A stretch of DNA of 64,000 nucleotides. Origin: Mercurialis annua (Eukaryota; Streptophyta; Magnoliopsida; Malpighiales; Euphorbiaceae). The stretch is taken from assembly GCF_937616625.2 (NCBI RefSeq), contig NC_065574.1:2666001-2730000 (forward strand). The letters are read 5' to 3'. Below, one piece after another: positions 12,627-23,137 of the stretch. The notes beneath the pieces are model-generated. The model was not told the origin of the DNA and ran no database searches. It saw only the letters and a program-made list of their open reading frames with translations. The translations under genes and the position numbers were made by a program. How positions within the stretch are numbered: the first letter of the stretch is position 1; every line of letters starts with the position of its first letter.

Positions 12627-13647
12627 TTTAATTACAATAGAAAGGGAAATTTGGACTATGGACTTTAAAGTTGGAACACTGCATCTATATTCCTAAAAAT
12701 TATAGGCATACAAATATAACTTTTAGTCGCTTTTATAAATCTTTTTAACTTAGTGAGATATTGATTAATTTACAGATGATTAATTAATATGAATAGTATG
12801 CATAATATTGTTTTATGTATTAATTATTTTTAATAAAATAAACTCGTGGATGTGTTTATTTTTCTTGATTATTGATGGAAAAATAAGCATATACAGATAC
12901 ATATTGCAGTACAGCATAATGAGCGGGACAAGATCTAACTTGTACTACTTAGTATAACCCACTAGGGAGAATTAATTTTTCCTAATCAAGCCTAGAGCCT
13001 TATTTTTATTGGTAGTAATTTTTAGAAGGCTGGGATTTTAGAATATCTGTTTCTCCTTATGTTCTCTAAGAATATTATGTATTTATATGGAACTCTTTCC
13101 ATAAACTCAAAAGTGTATTTATTAGAAAACTCATTTCCTATTTGCATTTAATCATGGGTCTAATCCTTGTGGATGGACCTAAATATCCAATTAGTACTAA
13201 TGAGTATAATATATAGTTCATTTGTTAATTAAAATAACATTGTATATTTTTATATAGTTGGGATGAAGTATTTTAGTCTATGCTATTAAGTGTTAATTTT
13301 AATTTTTATAGTTTACATAATTTAGTATTTTATGAAAATAGGAAAGTAACTAAACTTTTGTTTGTTTTTTGTCTAGTTTTATAATGCATGATTATACAAA
13401 GCACAATTTTTTATCTTGACAAAATCATCATCTTATATATTGAAAAGAAAGAAATGGATTCATATTGATAGAGGGGTAATTTTATCAAAATAAATTGTTT
13501 GCTCTCTCCTCATCGATCGTTTGGAAATATTGTTATCCATACTGAATTTGTCTGCTATATTGTCTATAAATTTAGCAAATTATTGATTTAGTGCGCTGAT
13601 CTCGAGTGAAAACCAGTTAAAAATATTACTTAATTGAGTTTATTATT

Positions 13648-13829
13648 GGGTGGTGCTATTTCCAGAGCAATAATTGATAGGGCCATATCAATATATTTTA
13701 TTTTGATAAAATTATCTTTTTCTAATTTGAATCCATTTCTATCTTATCAATGAAAGAGGGTGATTATGTCAGATTAAAATATTGTGCTCTGTCATTATCA
13801 TAAATATTGCTCTGGCAAAAGCGTCACCC
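13648..13829. mobile_element. 182-bp MITE with 8-bp target duplication
   Basis: Imperfect terminal inverted repeats of about 33 bp: the left starts GGGTGGTGCTATTTCCAGAG, and the reverse complement of the right starts GGGTGACGCTTTTGCCAGAG. The element is flanked by TTATTATT on both sides (13640-13647 and 13830-13837). An 8-bp duplication suits the hAT superfamily, although this duplicated sequence is low-complexity. It has no coding capacity. A stretch at about 13402-13500 is similar to its interior in the opposite orientation, so a second, degraded copy may lie alongside. Confidence 0.7.
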
Positions 13830-13838
13830 TTATTATTT

Positions 13839-13882
13839 TATGCATATTATAGTTTTTTTTGGTAAATATGCATATTATAGTT
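13839..13882. mobile_element. T-tract micro-insertion with perfect 16-bp duplication
   Basis: The 16-mer TATGCATATTATAGTT occurs at 13839-13854 and 13867-13882. Between the copies lie 12 bases, TTTTTTGGTAAA. This is the expected footprint of a target-primed retrotransposition that kept only the 3' tail of a LINE-like RNA. Confidence 0.55.
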
Positions 13883-15261
13883 GATTTGGCTTTCTTAAAA
13901 GTAAAGTTAAATAGAACATTATATTCATTTTGAAGAGGGTTATTAAAACCATATACTTATCTGAGATTTGATATAACTGTATAAGAAGTATAAAAAATGA
14001 ACTGAAAGTGCAAAGCTTGTCCGTACACGGTCTTTTCATAGAATCAATCTGTCCACTTTTTATTGTTCTGATTCTTCTGAATTCCTATTGCCTTTAGTTT
14101 TGCTAGAAGCCAATTATTTTTCATGATGGCTTTATATGAAATGAATATTGTGAAAAATAAATTTGATACTGTTGATGAAAATTCCAAGCCATAATTTGGT
14201 TTAGAGATTAAAGGAGGTTGAAAACTAATCAAACAGTTGTTTTTTAAATAGAGCTTTAAAGTATTTATTGGCCGCCGTTTGGTTTTATTTAACAACTCCA
14301 GCGGTTTAAAATAGCAACGACAATAGCTGAACCAAATTTATCTTTAATCTACTAACCAACAAATTTCTGAAATAAAAATATAGCTTGTCAATTGTTTTTG
14401 TTTAATATTGTGAAAGAAACATCACTTGATTAGATTGCATGCATAAAAAAGTAATGAGATTTAATTTGAAAGCTCTGGATTTTGTTTAGTTACTATAACC
14501 TAGTTCTTTTAGGATTAATTCTTTGTCTAATCAGATGCCCTTTAAAAAAATTAAAAACAGATTTCTTTTGTTAACTAGAGCAAGTAACATAGTTAAACAG
14601 AAGCAGAACATAGATATATGCCAAAATTTGTAAATTTAGGTGTTTAAAGGAAAGTAAGAGAATACGCGTACATGCACATGAATGGAAAATATCATAGCAA
14701 TTTGGCTGTAGTTGTTGTTGGTCCCAAGTGGTATTGATGGGATCATAATTAGTATAGTGAGGATGAAGAAACTCTTGGGTAATGAAATAAGGATGAAGAA
14801 ATTCTTGGGTAAAATTTGTGTATGTAATAATGTTCAAAGGTAATTTACTACAGAATTGCAGTATATGGAAGAGTCAGTAAAGCATAGTTATATAATTCTT
14901 GTTAAAGAAGATATAAAATTGGTAAAAAAAAATTACTCAGGATTGACCTCATGCTGTTTAGAAGTATTGACAGAACCTTTCAGGTTTGAGAGTGGTGAAA
15001 ACAGGTGTCAGACAAAACCTATTGCACTAGAAGAAAATGAGCACATTTAAGAATCTGCATGTATTGTGTCTCAAGATTTGATTTAAACAATAAACAATCC
15101 TAATATTTAGCTTTAAGATAGAATCAAAATGCATTAATATTGCCTAGATACTAAAATCTCTCTTTAATTTTTCCTTCACATGTTTACTTAATTCGTTACT
15201 TAACAGCGTTTCTTGCTCCGTTTTACGGATATTTGGCTCACAGTCTCTCTCATTTCTACTA

Positions 15262-15267
15262 TATAAA
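15262..15267 (+). promoter_or_regulatory. Probable TATA box of the AHP4-like gene
   Basis: TATAAA in the context CTACTATATAAACCCC lies about 130 bases upstream of the AHP4-like start codon. The pyrimidine-rich leader after it fits a transcription start around 15295. Confidence 0.5.
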
Positions 15268-15398
15268 CCCCTTGTCATATTGAATTGTTACTCAAACCTT
15301 GCAAGTATTTATTTTTCATCTGTTTTTTTTTTCCTCTGACTAAGTTTTTTCCCTCTAGTCTCTGTTTGCTTTATTCAAATATCCATTCTTCTCAATCG

Positions 15399-17150
15399 AT
15401 GGAAAGAAACCAGATGCAGAGGCAGGTTGCTCTAGCAAGACAGTCTTTTTTTGATCAGGTTCTTACTTTTAATATTACTTATTGACTTATTGTCAATGCA
15501 TGCCTTTCAGAACTTAATTGTCTTCTAAGTGTTTGTGTTTTTCATGAAGTTGAAAATTCTCACTTCATTTTCCAAGCATGCATGTGTGTTACTATTACAG
15601 TATGGCAGGGTGGGTCATATTTATAGGATTTTTCTGATTAAGTAGAAAAAGTTATGTATATTTTTATCAGCTAGATGTTTCTGATGGAAATCTAACAGTA
15701 ATGAACCATTTTTCAGGGTTTTCTTGATGAACAGTTTCTCCAGCTTGAGGAACTTCAAGATGACGCTAACCCTAATTTTGTGGAAGAAGTTGTCACATTG
15801 TACTATAGGGATTCAGCTAGACTAATCCATGGCATAGAACAAGCATTGTGAGTCCAAAACTTCCCCATCTTTCCTCATTTTCTTTTGCCATATAAGTATC
15901 GGCTCTGTTGCACAGAAACTTATTAAGTGCTACATTTCAGCATTTCGCTTCCATTTTCGAAAACACTTTTGAAATTCCAAAACTTTATATTTATAACTTA
16001 TTCTTATATAAAATATTGTTTTACCCGTTTTTTCGTTATAGCGTTTATTGTTTACCTATTTGTACGGGTAATGATGATATTTTAATGTGTCTTTGCAGGG
16101 GGAGGAATCCACTTGATTTTAACAAGCTAGATAGTCTTATGCATCAATTCAAGGGAAGCAGCTCAAGGTAATTAAGGATAATAAAGCAAACTTATATTTA
16201 AAATTAGATTTAGAGGTAATATTAGGATTTAGGAATATTCTGTGCTAGCTTTAACACAACAATTTTCATTTATATATCTATTATTTTGTATTTGGTGCAG
16301 CATTGGAGCCAAAAAGGTGAAAGCTGAGTGCACTGTCTTGAGGGAATATTGCAGAGCAGGAAATGGAGAAGGGTAATTATCCATTTTCCACTTTATTTCT
16401 TTATAATCCAACGGCCAAGATTGTGTTTGGGTCTACTTTCCAGACTTCCCATATGCAACCCATTAGATGCCATCAAAAATATGTTCTGATGATTTTCCTT
16501 GGAAACAGGTGCATGAGGACATTACAACAACTCAAAAAAGAGTATGCAACTCTGAAGAAGAAGCTTGAGTCCTATTTTCAGGTGCTTTTTTTACTACGAA
16601 ACTTTGAGGATACTGCAATCTTTTCATCTATGAAATGTTTCGGTCTCCGAAACTCATATGAAATGTTTCAGGATCGTTTCCATAATAATAAAAATTAACA
16701 TTCGTTTCCTATGAAAGAAAATCTAAAACATTCTACACAAACAGCAAAAACCTTATAAGTTACTAATTTTATTATTCACAAGTATTATCTTCTTATTTTT
16801 GTTGAATTATATTATTTGTTTGGTCATGAAATTTATAGATAAGCTATTATTTATTATGAACTTAAAAATTAAGTATATTTAGATGACGTCTATTTATTTT
16901 TACTATATATATATAACCTTCATGTTTGGTGTCATTTGTTTTTGGAGAATTTTGTTTTTTGGGGGCTGTTTTGTATGGTTTTTTAGTGTATGTTTTGTAT
17001 TGTTTTCGGTTTGTGCTACTAAGTTTCTTTATTTCAATAAATATGCTAGATTAAAATGGTAAAGTACTAATGTTTTTGTAATATTATATTAAATTTGTTC
17101 AGCTAGCAAGGCAAGTTGGGCCTGCCGAGACTGTATGCCGCCGCAAGTAA
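15399..17150 (+). CDS. AHP4: Histidine-containing phosphotransfer protein (AHP4-like)
   Basis: Six exons (15399-15458, 15717-15847, 16099-16167, 16301-16372, 16509-16581, 17103-17150) join in phase to 150 residues. The product carries phosphoryl groups from sensor histidine kinases to response regulators in cytokinin-type His-Asp relays, shuttling between cytosol and nucleus. The HPt signature LMHQFKGSSSSIGA is intact, with the phospho-acceptor at His79, so it is not a pseudo-HPt. The sequence DEQFLQLEELQDDANPNFVEEV at 24-45 (given here only in part: ELQDDANPNFVEEV) is typical of plant HPts, and EYCRAGNGEGC in the last helices favours AHP4. Two Met codons are possible. The first (15399) adds five residues before the MQRQVAL that begins the Arabidopsis protein as I recall it. 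The sixth exon adds 15 residues (LARQVGPAETVCRRK), making it longer than Arabidopsis AHP4. The adjacent upstream MYB gene supports orthology by gene order. Confidence 0.92.
16632..16715. repeat. Intronic copy of the GGAAACGG/GTTTCC family
   Basis: The last intron of the AHP4-like gene contains GTTTCGGTCTCCGAAAC, GATCGTTTCC and TTCGTTTCCTATG. These resemble the reverse strand of the patch at 8975-9060. The intron borders (CAG|GTGC and TTCAG|CTA) lie outside it. Confidence 0.35.
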
Positions 17151-18325
17151 GAGACATTAGTAGCAGAAGAAGAAGTGTTTTTGTAATGGTATGGAAGAGG
17201 TTATATTGGGTATAATTTGGGTTGAGTTAGAAGCTTGAAGCTATGTATTGAAAGTTATTAATGGAAATTATCTGCAAGTCCTTTTTGCTCCTTCATTGCC
17301 TTCTTTTTGTGTTTTTTCTTGAACCCAAAAACTATTTAGTTACCACAGACCTGTTTGGTTTATAAATATATACTTTCCGATAAGTGTACTTTTAAAAAAG
17401 TTAATTATTCAGAAAATAGTAATAATTTTGCTTGGTTTATTTTTCAATTATTCAGATAGTTAATTTCTATCTTTAATTTATTAGATATTAATGACAAAAA
17501 AACCCTTATTAGTTAATAGAAATAAATAAATTTAAATGAAATCAGACATGTAAGTTCCACTAATCTTTTCAGTTCGGCTTAGTTTTTTGGTTCAATTTGT
17601 ACTAAATATGAATTTGAATGTTTTTTAAATCTAAAACTAAACCCAAAAACTAAATGTTTTTATATATCAAATTAAACTGAATTTATCAGTTCAATTCAAT
17701 TATTCCATTTGTTCTTTTTTTTTTGCTCACCCCTCTAATATGTAATCAGTGATTTGAGATATATTCATAAATGGTGTTATATTCAAATGTCCTCCTCCTG
17801 ATATGCTCATCTCACTAGAACAAAAAAAATGAAAAATTGATCGGACAATAAATAAGGAGGCCCCTGACTTTAGCCAACTTGAAACTTAGACAGGAATAAG
17901 GATTAGTACATGACTTGGTTGGAACTCTATGTACCGTCCAAGAATATTTATAACTCTTGCCAAATTCATTGATAATTGAGCGAAGTAATGCGACCAAATT
18001 CATCAATTCATGTTATTTATATAATCAAAATTTACAACAAAGTGGTTTCTATGATGTTGAGAAGTAATGCGACCAAATTTCCTCCACGAAATGTATTTTA
18101 TTAACAAAGGAGGCAATGAATCGTAATTGCAATTTGGTGACCAAATTTTCCCTTATTTTTTCTCTTTTCCCTTTCCAAGTATACTATGATACACGAAAAT
18201 GTTGGCTAAGTTTCGTTTTCCGTTCCGGAAACGTTTCTGTGATGTTTTTTTTTTTGCCAAACGTTTCTGTGATGTTGAGAATGGTATAAAGGAGCATCTA
18301 CCATTATCAAAAGTTATTGCAATCT
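17151..18325. other. Intergenic between convergent AHP4-like and ABC1K3 genes
   Basis: Contains the AHP4 3' UTR. About 17560-17736 is a remnant ending TTGCTCACCCCT, which matches the terminus of the hAT MITE at 59625-60181. GAAGTAATGCGACCAAATT occurs twice (about 17981 and 18061). There is also a poly-T micro-insertion at 18229-18276. No gene was recognised. The open frames here lack family features. Confidence 0.5.
18229..18276. mobile_element. T-tract micro-insertion with perfect 18-bp duplication
   Basis: AAACGTTTCTGTGATGTT occurs at 18229-18246 and 18259-18276, separated only by TTTTTTTTTGCC. It lies inside a GGAAACG-family patch, about 50 bases past the ABC1K3 stop. The long perfect duplication around a homopolymer fits target-primed insertion of an almost fully truncated LINE. 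Confidence 0.6.
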
Positions 18326-21300
18326 CTATGAAGTTGAAGAAGTTGAAAGTGTCGAGGAAGGAGGTCGTAGAAGTTGTTGCAATAATCGAGCAGCGAGACG
18401 TTGAGTTATCCCACCAATAACACGCCCCCCTAGGCTGCGTGCCTCAGGTTGTTGTAGGACCTACACAACAATACTCATTCAATCAGCTTCAGGAAAACAA
18501 TTAAATAATCCAGTTATGTGAATAAATTCTTCCGGTTCAGTTTGCTATCTTTGCTTCGTTTGCTATGCTGAAATTATTAATGCATATCCCATAGGCCATG
18601 TTTGGTTCATGGAATAGGTGCGGAATGGAATAGCTATTCCGTATAGAATGACAATTCTTTGCTTTGGTTCATGGAATAGGTATTCCAAAGAATTGCTATT
18701 CCATGATTTTGTGGAATAAGGACTCTTCTCAAAAACTAAAGAATGGCTATTCCATTCCTTATGGAATAACTATTCTATTCCATACTATTCCATTCCATGA
18801 ACCAAACATGGCCATAGTATTTTCAGTATAAATGTGGGTTCAACAAATCCACTATATGCATACATCAAAGTTGCATTACCATCCATAGGAATAATAATAA
18901 TAATAATAGCTGAATTGAAACTTGTATTTACCTGTACGATAGGTTGCAGAAGCATCGGATCAAAATCTCTAGACAAACTTAATTGGCCCCATATCCTATA
19001 AATTTGGTCCCGAAGCTCTATCAAGCTTTGAATTTCCATATCATTCGCCATAAGCGGTTTAGCTAGATTGCCATTTGAGATTAGATTCCTCATAGGAACT
19101 GGGATAGAATTGTATGTATCGATAACGGTGCCCAGAACAACAGCTTCTGTCACACGAACAGCCTCCTTAATCACCAAAACCCGGAGCACTTCGCCATCCG
19201 GAGCCAATAATAGCTTTAAAACAGGTTGTAGAGCATCCTTTGCAGAGAAATCTCTATCTTTACTTCCTTCTTCAAGTAGGTTTTCAAGTCTATTCCATCT
19301 GCATGAAAAGAAAATATTAGGTTAAAAAACTGAGCCTGCAATATGTAAATTTGGGTACAAAGATATTCAGCCAGAAGCATGAAACTTATACTAACTGAAT
19401 ACATGCCTGAATCTTCCATCCTTAAAAAGCAACTCAATAAGGGCGTCTCTTAAATATGGATTTGGATCAGTGAGAAGCCTTTTGGCAAAATAGGGATATG
19501 AAGCAGCCAGCACCTTGAAATTTGGATCAGCGTAAAGGGCTAGACCTTCAAGTACCGTAAGCGATCTTAATATCAATGCATAATACGCCGGAACTGCAAG
19601 TGAAACGCATAGCTGTGAGATTATAATCACTTATTGGATTGCTATCAGTTTCTACAGACACTGTATATAACTAGAATGCCAACATCACAGTTATCCAAAG
19701 AAAGAAGCAAAACCAGAATTAGCTCACCGTTAAATGGATATTGGTAAAAGACGGCACCCAGACCATCCACTAGAGTTTTGAAGTTTAGTTCACTCACGGT
19801 GTAACTGAGTGCATCGTCGAAGAAATTCTGTAGCGCTGGTACAATGGGAGACACGTCTACATCAGGTGACAAGAAATCTAGAGCATAATAATCACGAGCC
19901 ATAGCTTCATAATCCCTATTAACCATGTGAACAACATGGCCAATTATGGCAGATCTAGCTTCTTCTGGTGTCTCACTCATCATTCCGAAATCAAGAAAAG
20001 CAAGTTTTCCATCAGGTGTTGCTAGAAGATTGCCAGGATGAGGATCTGCGTGAAAATATCCATATTCAAGCAGCTGCCTGAGACTGCATTGTATACCTGT
20101 GTTTACAAGATCCAGAACCTTCAGACCCTGTCTCTCAATAGCAATCTGCTCATTTAATTTGACTCCCTCAACCCATTCCATGGTCAAAACTTTTCCACTT
20201 GTATAATCCCAAAAGATATCTGGAACAAGGATCTCTTCCTTGTCGGCATACAACTTCTTAAACCTCCTAGCGTTTTGTCCCTCCTGCATGATGTTGCCAA
20301 AATTAACTCAAAAAACAAAAGAGAGTACTGGCAAACATAAATTAAAAGCTAAAGGCTATGTACGTGTGACTTCAAAATGGGTCTTAATGATGCTGTAATT
20401 TAGTTGTAAGATATTAAAAAGAGGTAGCTTAAACGGGATGAGACAGTTTAAACCTGGACATAGTTGAGCTCTTGGTAAACTCTGCGAGCAAATTCATCAA
20501 TAAGGGCAACAACATCACTAGTGATTATATCAACATATTTATTGATGAAGATTCCCAGACCTCGAATCAAGTAAAAGTCAAGTCCGATAGCCTCTTCAAT
20601 CCCAGGGCGTTGAACCTTGACGGCAACAATATGTCCAGAAGACTTTAGCTGAGCTTTATAGACTTGGCCTAAACTGGCAGCTGCAATAGGAGATGGGGAT
20701 ATTGATGAATAAATAGAGTCGAGAGGAAGCCCTAACTCTTTCTCAATGCACGAAAATGCTTCAGCGTCGGGAAATGTAGGCAATGCATCCTGTTCAATTA
20801 GCAAATTGAGAACAAGGCGTTGAAGGGGGTTGTCTTTTTTTAAAAGCCAACTAACATTTGTATTGTTAGTAGCGATAACTGCAAAGAGAGAAAAAGAATC
20901 TTTCGTTCACACAATTATCCTATATATGTGTTTGCATTAAATAATTTAAACAAAATATAGGAATTTCAATAGCTTGTTAATAATGTCCATCTAATTAATT
21001 AAATTGTTTTTGCTATCGAACAGGTAATCAATAGCTTTGAAGCTTTTCCTTTTTGTTTAATTTAGATTTATACCATACTAATAGTAGTAGTACCTGAAGC
21101 TCAGAGAGTTCATCGAGAAACTCAGGAGGGCAGAGGTCAGGCCTGGTAGACAAGCCCTGTCCCAATTTAACAAAAGTAGGTCCTAACCGGGTGAAAATTT
21201 TCCTCAGCTCAATTGCTCGCATTCTCTTATTACCATCAAAAACGCCTTTCCTCTGGTCCAGATATAGTTTCAAAGCAAATGAACCTAGGGCTATCAGTAT

Positions 21301-21720
21301 TTCCAAAGTCCGTTGCACTACCTATTTGTCGTTGTGATCATTTCATGAAAAAAAAAAAAACCAATCATTTAGAACCTACATAAAACAAAACACTTAATAA
21401 GTATAGAAGAACCAAAAAGAAAAAACCTTGATTGGCCTAGAGCCGTATTTGGCGGCGAGAAGCTCAGAGCTATAAGTGGTGAAATTGGCAGCACGGGTCA
21501 TAGCTCTTGCCTCTGCCTGCAGGTCCTCTGTTCGGTCTCCTCCTCCTCCAGCAGCCAATAACTTCGTAATATCTCTTTTTGCTGGCACGGTTATCCTCGG
21601 TGTCGCTTCCACCAAAGCCGCTTTCACTCTTGCTGCTCTTGTCCTTACCGCATTGGACCTAAAACACGGCCCTGGATCAAACCGATGACTCCCCGGCGAA
21701 ACAAGGCTCATAGTTAACAT
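18326..21720 (-). CDS. ABC1K3: ABC1/UbiB-family atypical kinase, chloroplast (ABC1K3-like)
   Basis: Seven minus-strand exons: 21427-21720, 21094-21321, 20454-20789, 19728-20283, 19407-19593, 18932-19298 and 18326-18460. They give 700 residues, close to the roughly 710 of Arabidopsis ABC1K3 (At1g79600). The N-terminus is Arg/Ser/Ala-rich without early acids, like a plastid transit peptide. ABC1 motifs are intact: KLGQ (150-153), the Ala-rich loop AAAS (210-213), the VAVK lysine (232), HADPHPGN (from 364) and DFG (384-386). In Arabidopsis, ABC1K3 sits in plastoglobules and works with ABC1K1 in prenyl-lipid (plastoquinone, tocopherol) metabolism and light stress. Intron 5 has a GC donor (TTCAG|GCATGT, 19406-19405); the downstream GT would give an immediate stop. 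Intron 6 contains the MITE at 18594-18813. The last exon (QQPEARSLGGRV, residues 659-670) lies beyond it. The start at 21720 was chosen because a 5'-UTR intron acceptor excludes the Met at 21762. Confidence 0.93.
18594..18813. mobile_element. 220-bp MITE in the last intron of ABC1K3
   Basis: Both ends carry the same inverted terminus, GGCCATGTTTGGTTCATGG, continuing into GAATAG. The inside is rich in ATTCC/GGAAT palindromes and would fold into a long hairpin. Flanking bases are ATA on each side, a 3-bp match. A GGCC-start, TGTTTGG-type terminus with a 3-bp flank suggests a Tourist-like (PIF/Harbinger) element, although ATA is not the usual TWA target. It does not disturb the splice sites at 18461 and 18931. 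Confidence 0.8.
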
Positions 21721-22110
21721 TAAATTTGGTCTGCAACTCTGCTGCAACATATCAAAAACCAAATAAGGTTAATTTCACCTAGACAGCAGATATTTCTACA
21801 AATTAAAAGTTTTTTTTTAAAGGAATCAATTTGGGCTTAAATTTATAACAAGAATTACTATATAACCTAACATTAGTAATACAAAAGCTTATGCATTTCT
21901 TCCAAAATAAACAGAGTTGTGATTACAGAGTAAGCAAATTGAAATGAAGAACTCATAAACAAACCCTAAACTGTCAAAATTAGGAAATGTAAATTGAGAT
22001 ATGCATCAACTAACCCTTCAAATCGATGATGAATTGGAATTGATTGACTAGAGAGAATTAATTCAGATAAAGCTCGAGACTGCAAATGGTGGTTACAATT
22101 CAAAGACGTG
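21721..22110 (-). other. ABC1K3 5' UTR with a leader intron
   Basis: Upstream of the ABC1K3 ATG the minus strand has an acceptor (GTTGCAG at 21748-21742) and a matching donor (GAAGG|GTTAGT at 22015/22014). This implies a 273-bp intron in the 5' UTR and a leader exon from about 22015 to 22110. Leader introns like this are common in plant housekeeping genes. Confidence 0.55.
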
Positions 22111-22199
22111 TATATTTTACTCAAGTATTAACGACCATGAAAATATAATTATTTTTTGGTATTTATTATTTTATAAATTTAAAATAATTTGAAATATAA

Positions 22200-22832
22200 G
22201 AGCATCTCCAATGCAATGCTAAAATGAAGTGCTAATGCCATAATTTAGCATTTAATCTTAAAATGCATCTCCAATGCAGTGCTATAATTTGTGCTAAATT
22301 TAGCATATGCTATATCACGTGCTAAATTTAGCACAGACTATAGCATATGCTAAAATTCAACAACCAATAGCAATTCACTATTAATTACAATTTTACCATG
22401 GTCATTTTTTGCATTTCTTATTTTAACCTACTTTTTTTATTTTTTTTTACTTTTTTCATTTTAAATTTTGTGCTTCTATTTAATTTACAACATCGATTTG
22501 ATTTTTTTAATAGTGGACCATACATCAATATAATAAAAAAAATAGTTTATTTTTATATAATTCATCGATTCTTTTAATTATATCTTTTGAAAAACTCATT
22601 ATTAAATTAAAAAAAATTACATAAATTTTAGTTTAAAATATTTAATTAAAAAAATTATTTAATAATTAGCAATTAATAAAATTAAGAGATAATTATTTTA
22701 ATAAATAATTATAACATTTCTTTTTAACTTTGTGCATTGGAGTAAAATTTGAAATGCTATGCTATCTATAGCATTTTACCACTTTTTCATGCTAAATTTA
22801 GCATAAAAAGTAGCATCCCATTGGAGATGCTC
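22200..22832. mobile_element. 633-bp MITE-like element, TAA target duplication
   Basis: Termini GAGCATCTCCAATG (22200) and its inverted copy CATTGGAGATGCTC (to 22832) are flanked by TAA on both sides (22197-22199 and 22833-22835). Subterminal regions are full of the palindrome TGCTAAATTTAGCA (near 22279, 22321 and 22790) and related GCTATAGC strings. The centre is AT-rich and non-coding. A 3-bp TAA duplication points to the PIF/Harbinger group. It sits just upstream of the ABC1K3 leader and may overlap its promoter. Confidence 0.75.
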
Positions 22833-22835
22833 TAA

Positions 22836-23128
22836 TATATATAAACTTTGATTAATATTAATTAATTTAGAAAATTTAAATTAGAATCCGAGTAATATAA
22901 TATATTCTAATTTTATATAATTATAGTAATTAAAATAAATTATATATTTAAAATAATAAGTATATCTCAATAAAAATTAATTGTAAAATTAACAGTTTTA
23001 AATTTAATTAGATATTTCAGTTATCAATAATGATAGCTGCTAATTTATCTTCGTAGACAGAAATTTGGCCAATCAAGTGGCTATTATTACTCAGCTAATC
23101 AGTTTATGGGACCATGCATTTTAGATGA
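22836..23128. other. AT-rich spacer, nothing recognised
   Basis: Non-coding sequence between two DNA transposons. I see no gene, repeat unit or promoter signature. Confidence 0.4.
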
Positions 23129-23137
23129 AAAATTATT

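Larger units (their letters stand above)
9815..15261. other. Long intergenic region (5.4 kb), AT-rich, with repeats
   Basis: No convincing coding gene. The start may be 3' UTR of the small gene. At 11435-11470 a 36-base segment is flanked by a good acceptor (TTTTGCAG) and donor (AAG|GTGAGT), resembling an exon of a non-coding transcript. The region holds the 182-bp MITE at 13648-13829, a related inverted sequence at about 13402-13500, and two poly-T micro-insertions with flanking duplications (12586-12626 and 13839-13882). Confidence 0.5.

Noticed and set aside
21427..21762. Upstream Met (21762) as the ABC1K3 start
   Set aside because: An intron acceptor (GTTGCAG) lies between it and the next Met, so it would be in the leader intron. 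The start at 21720 was preferred.
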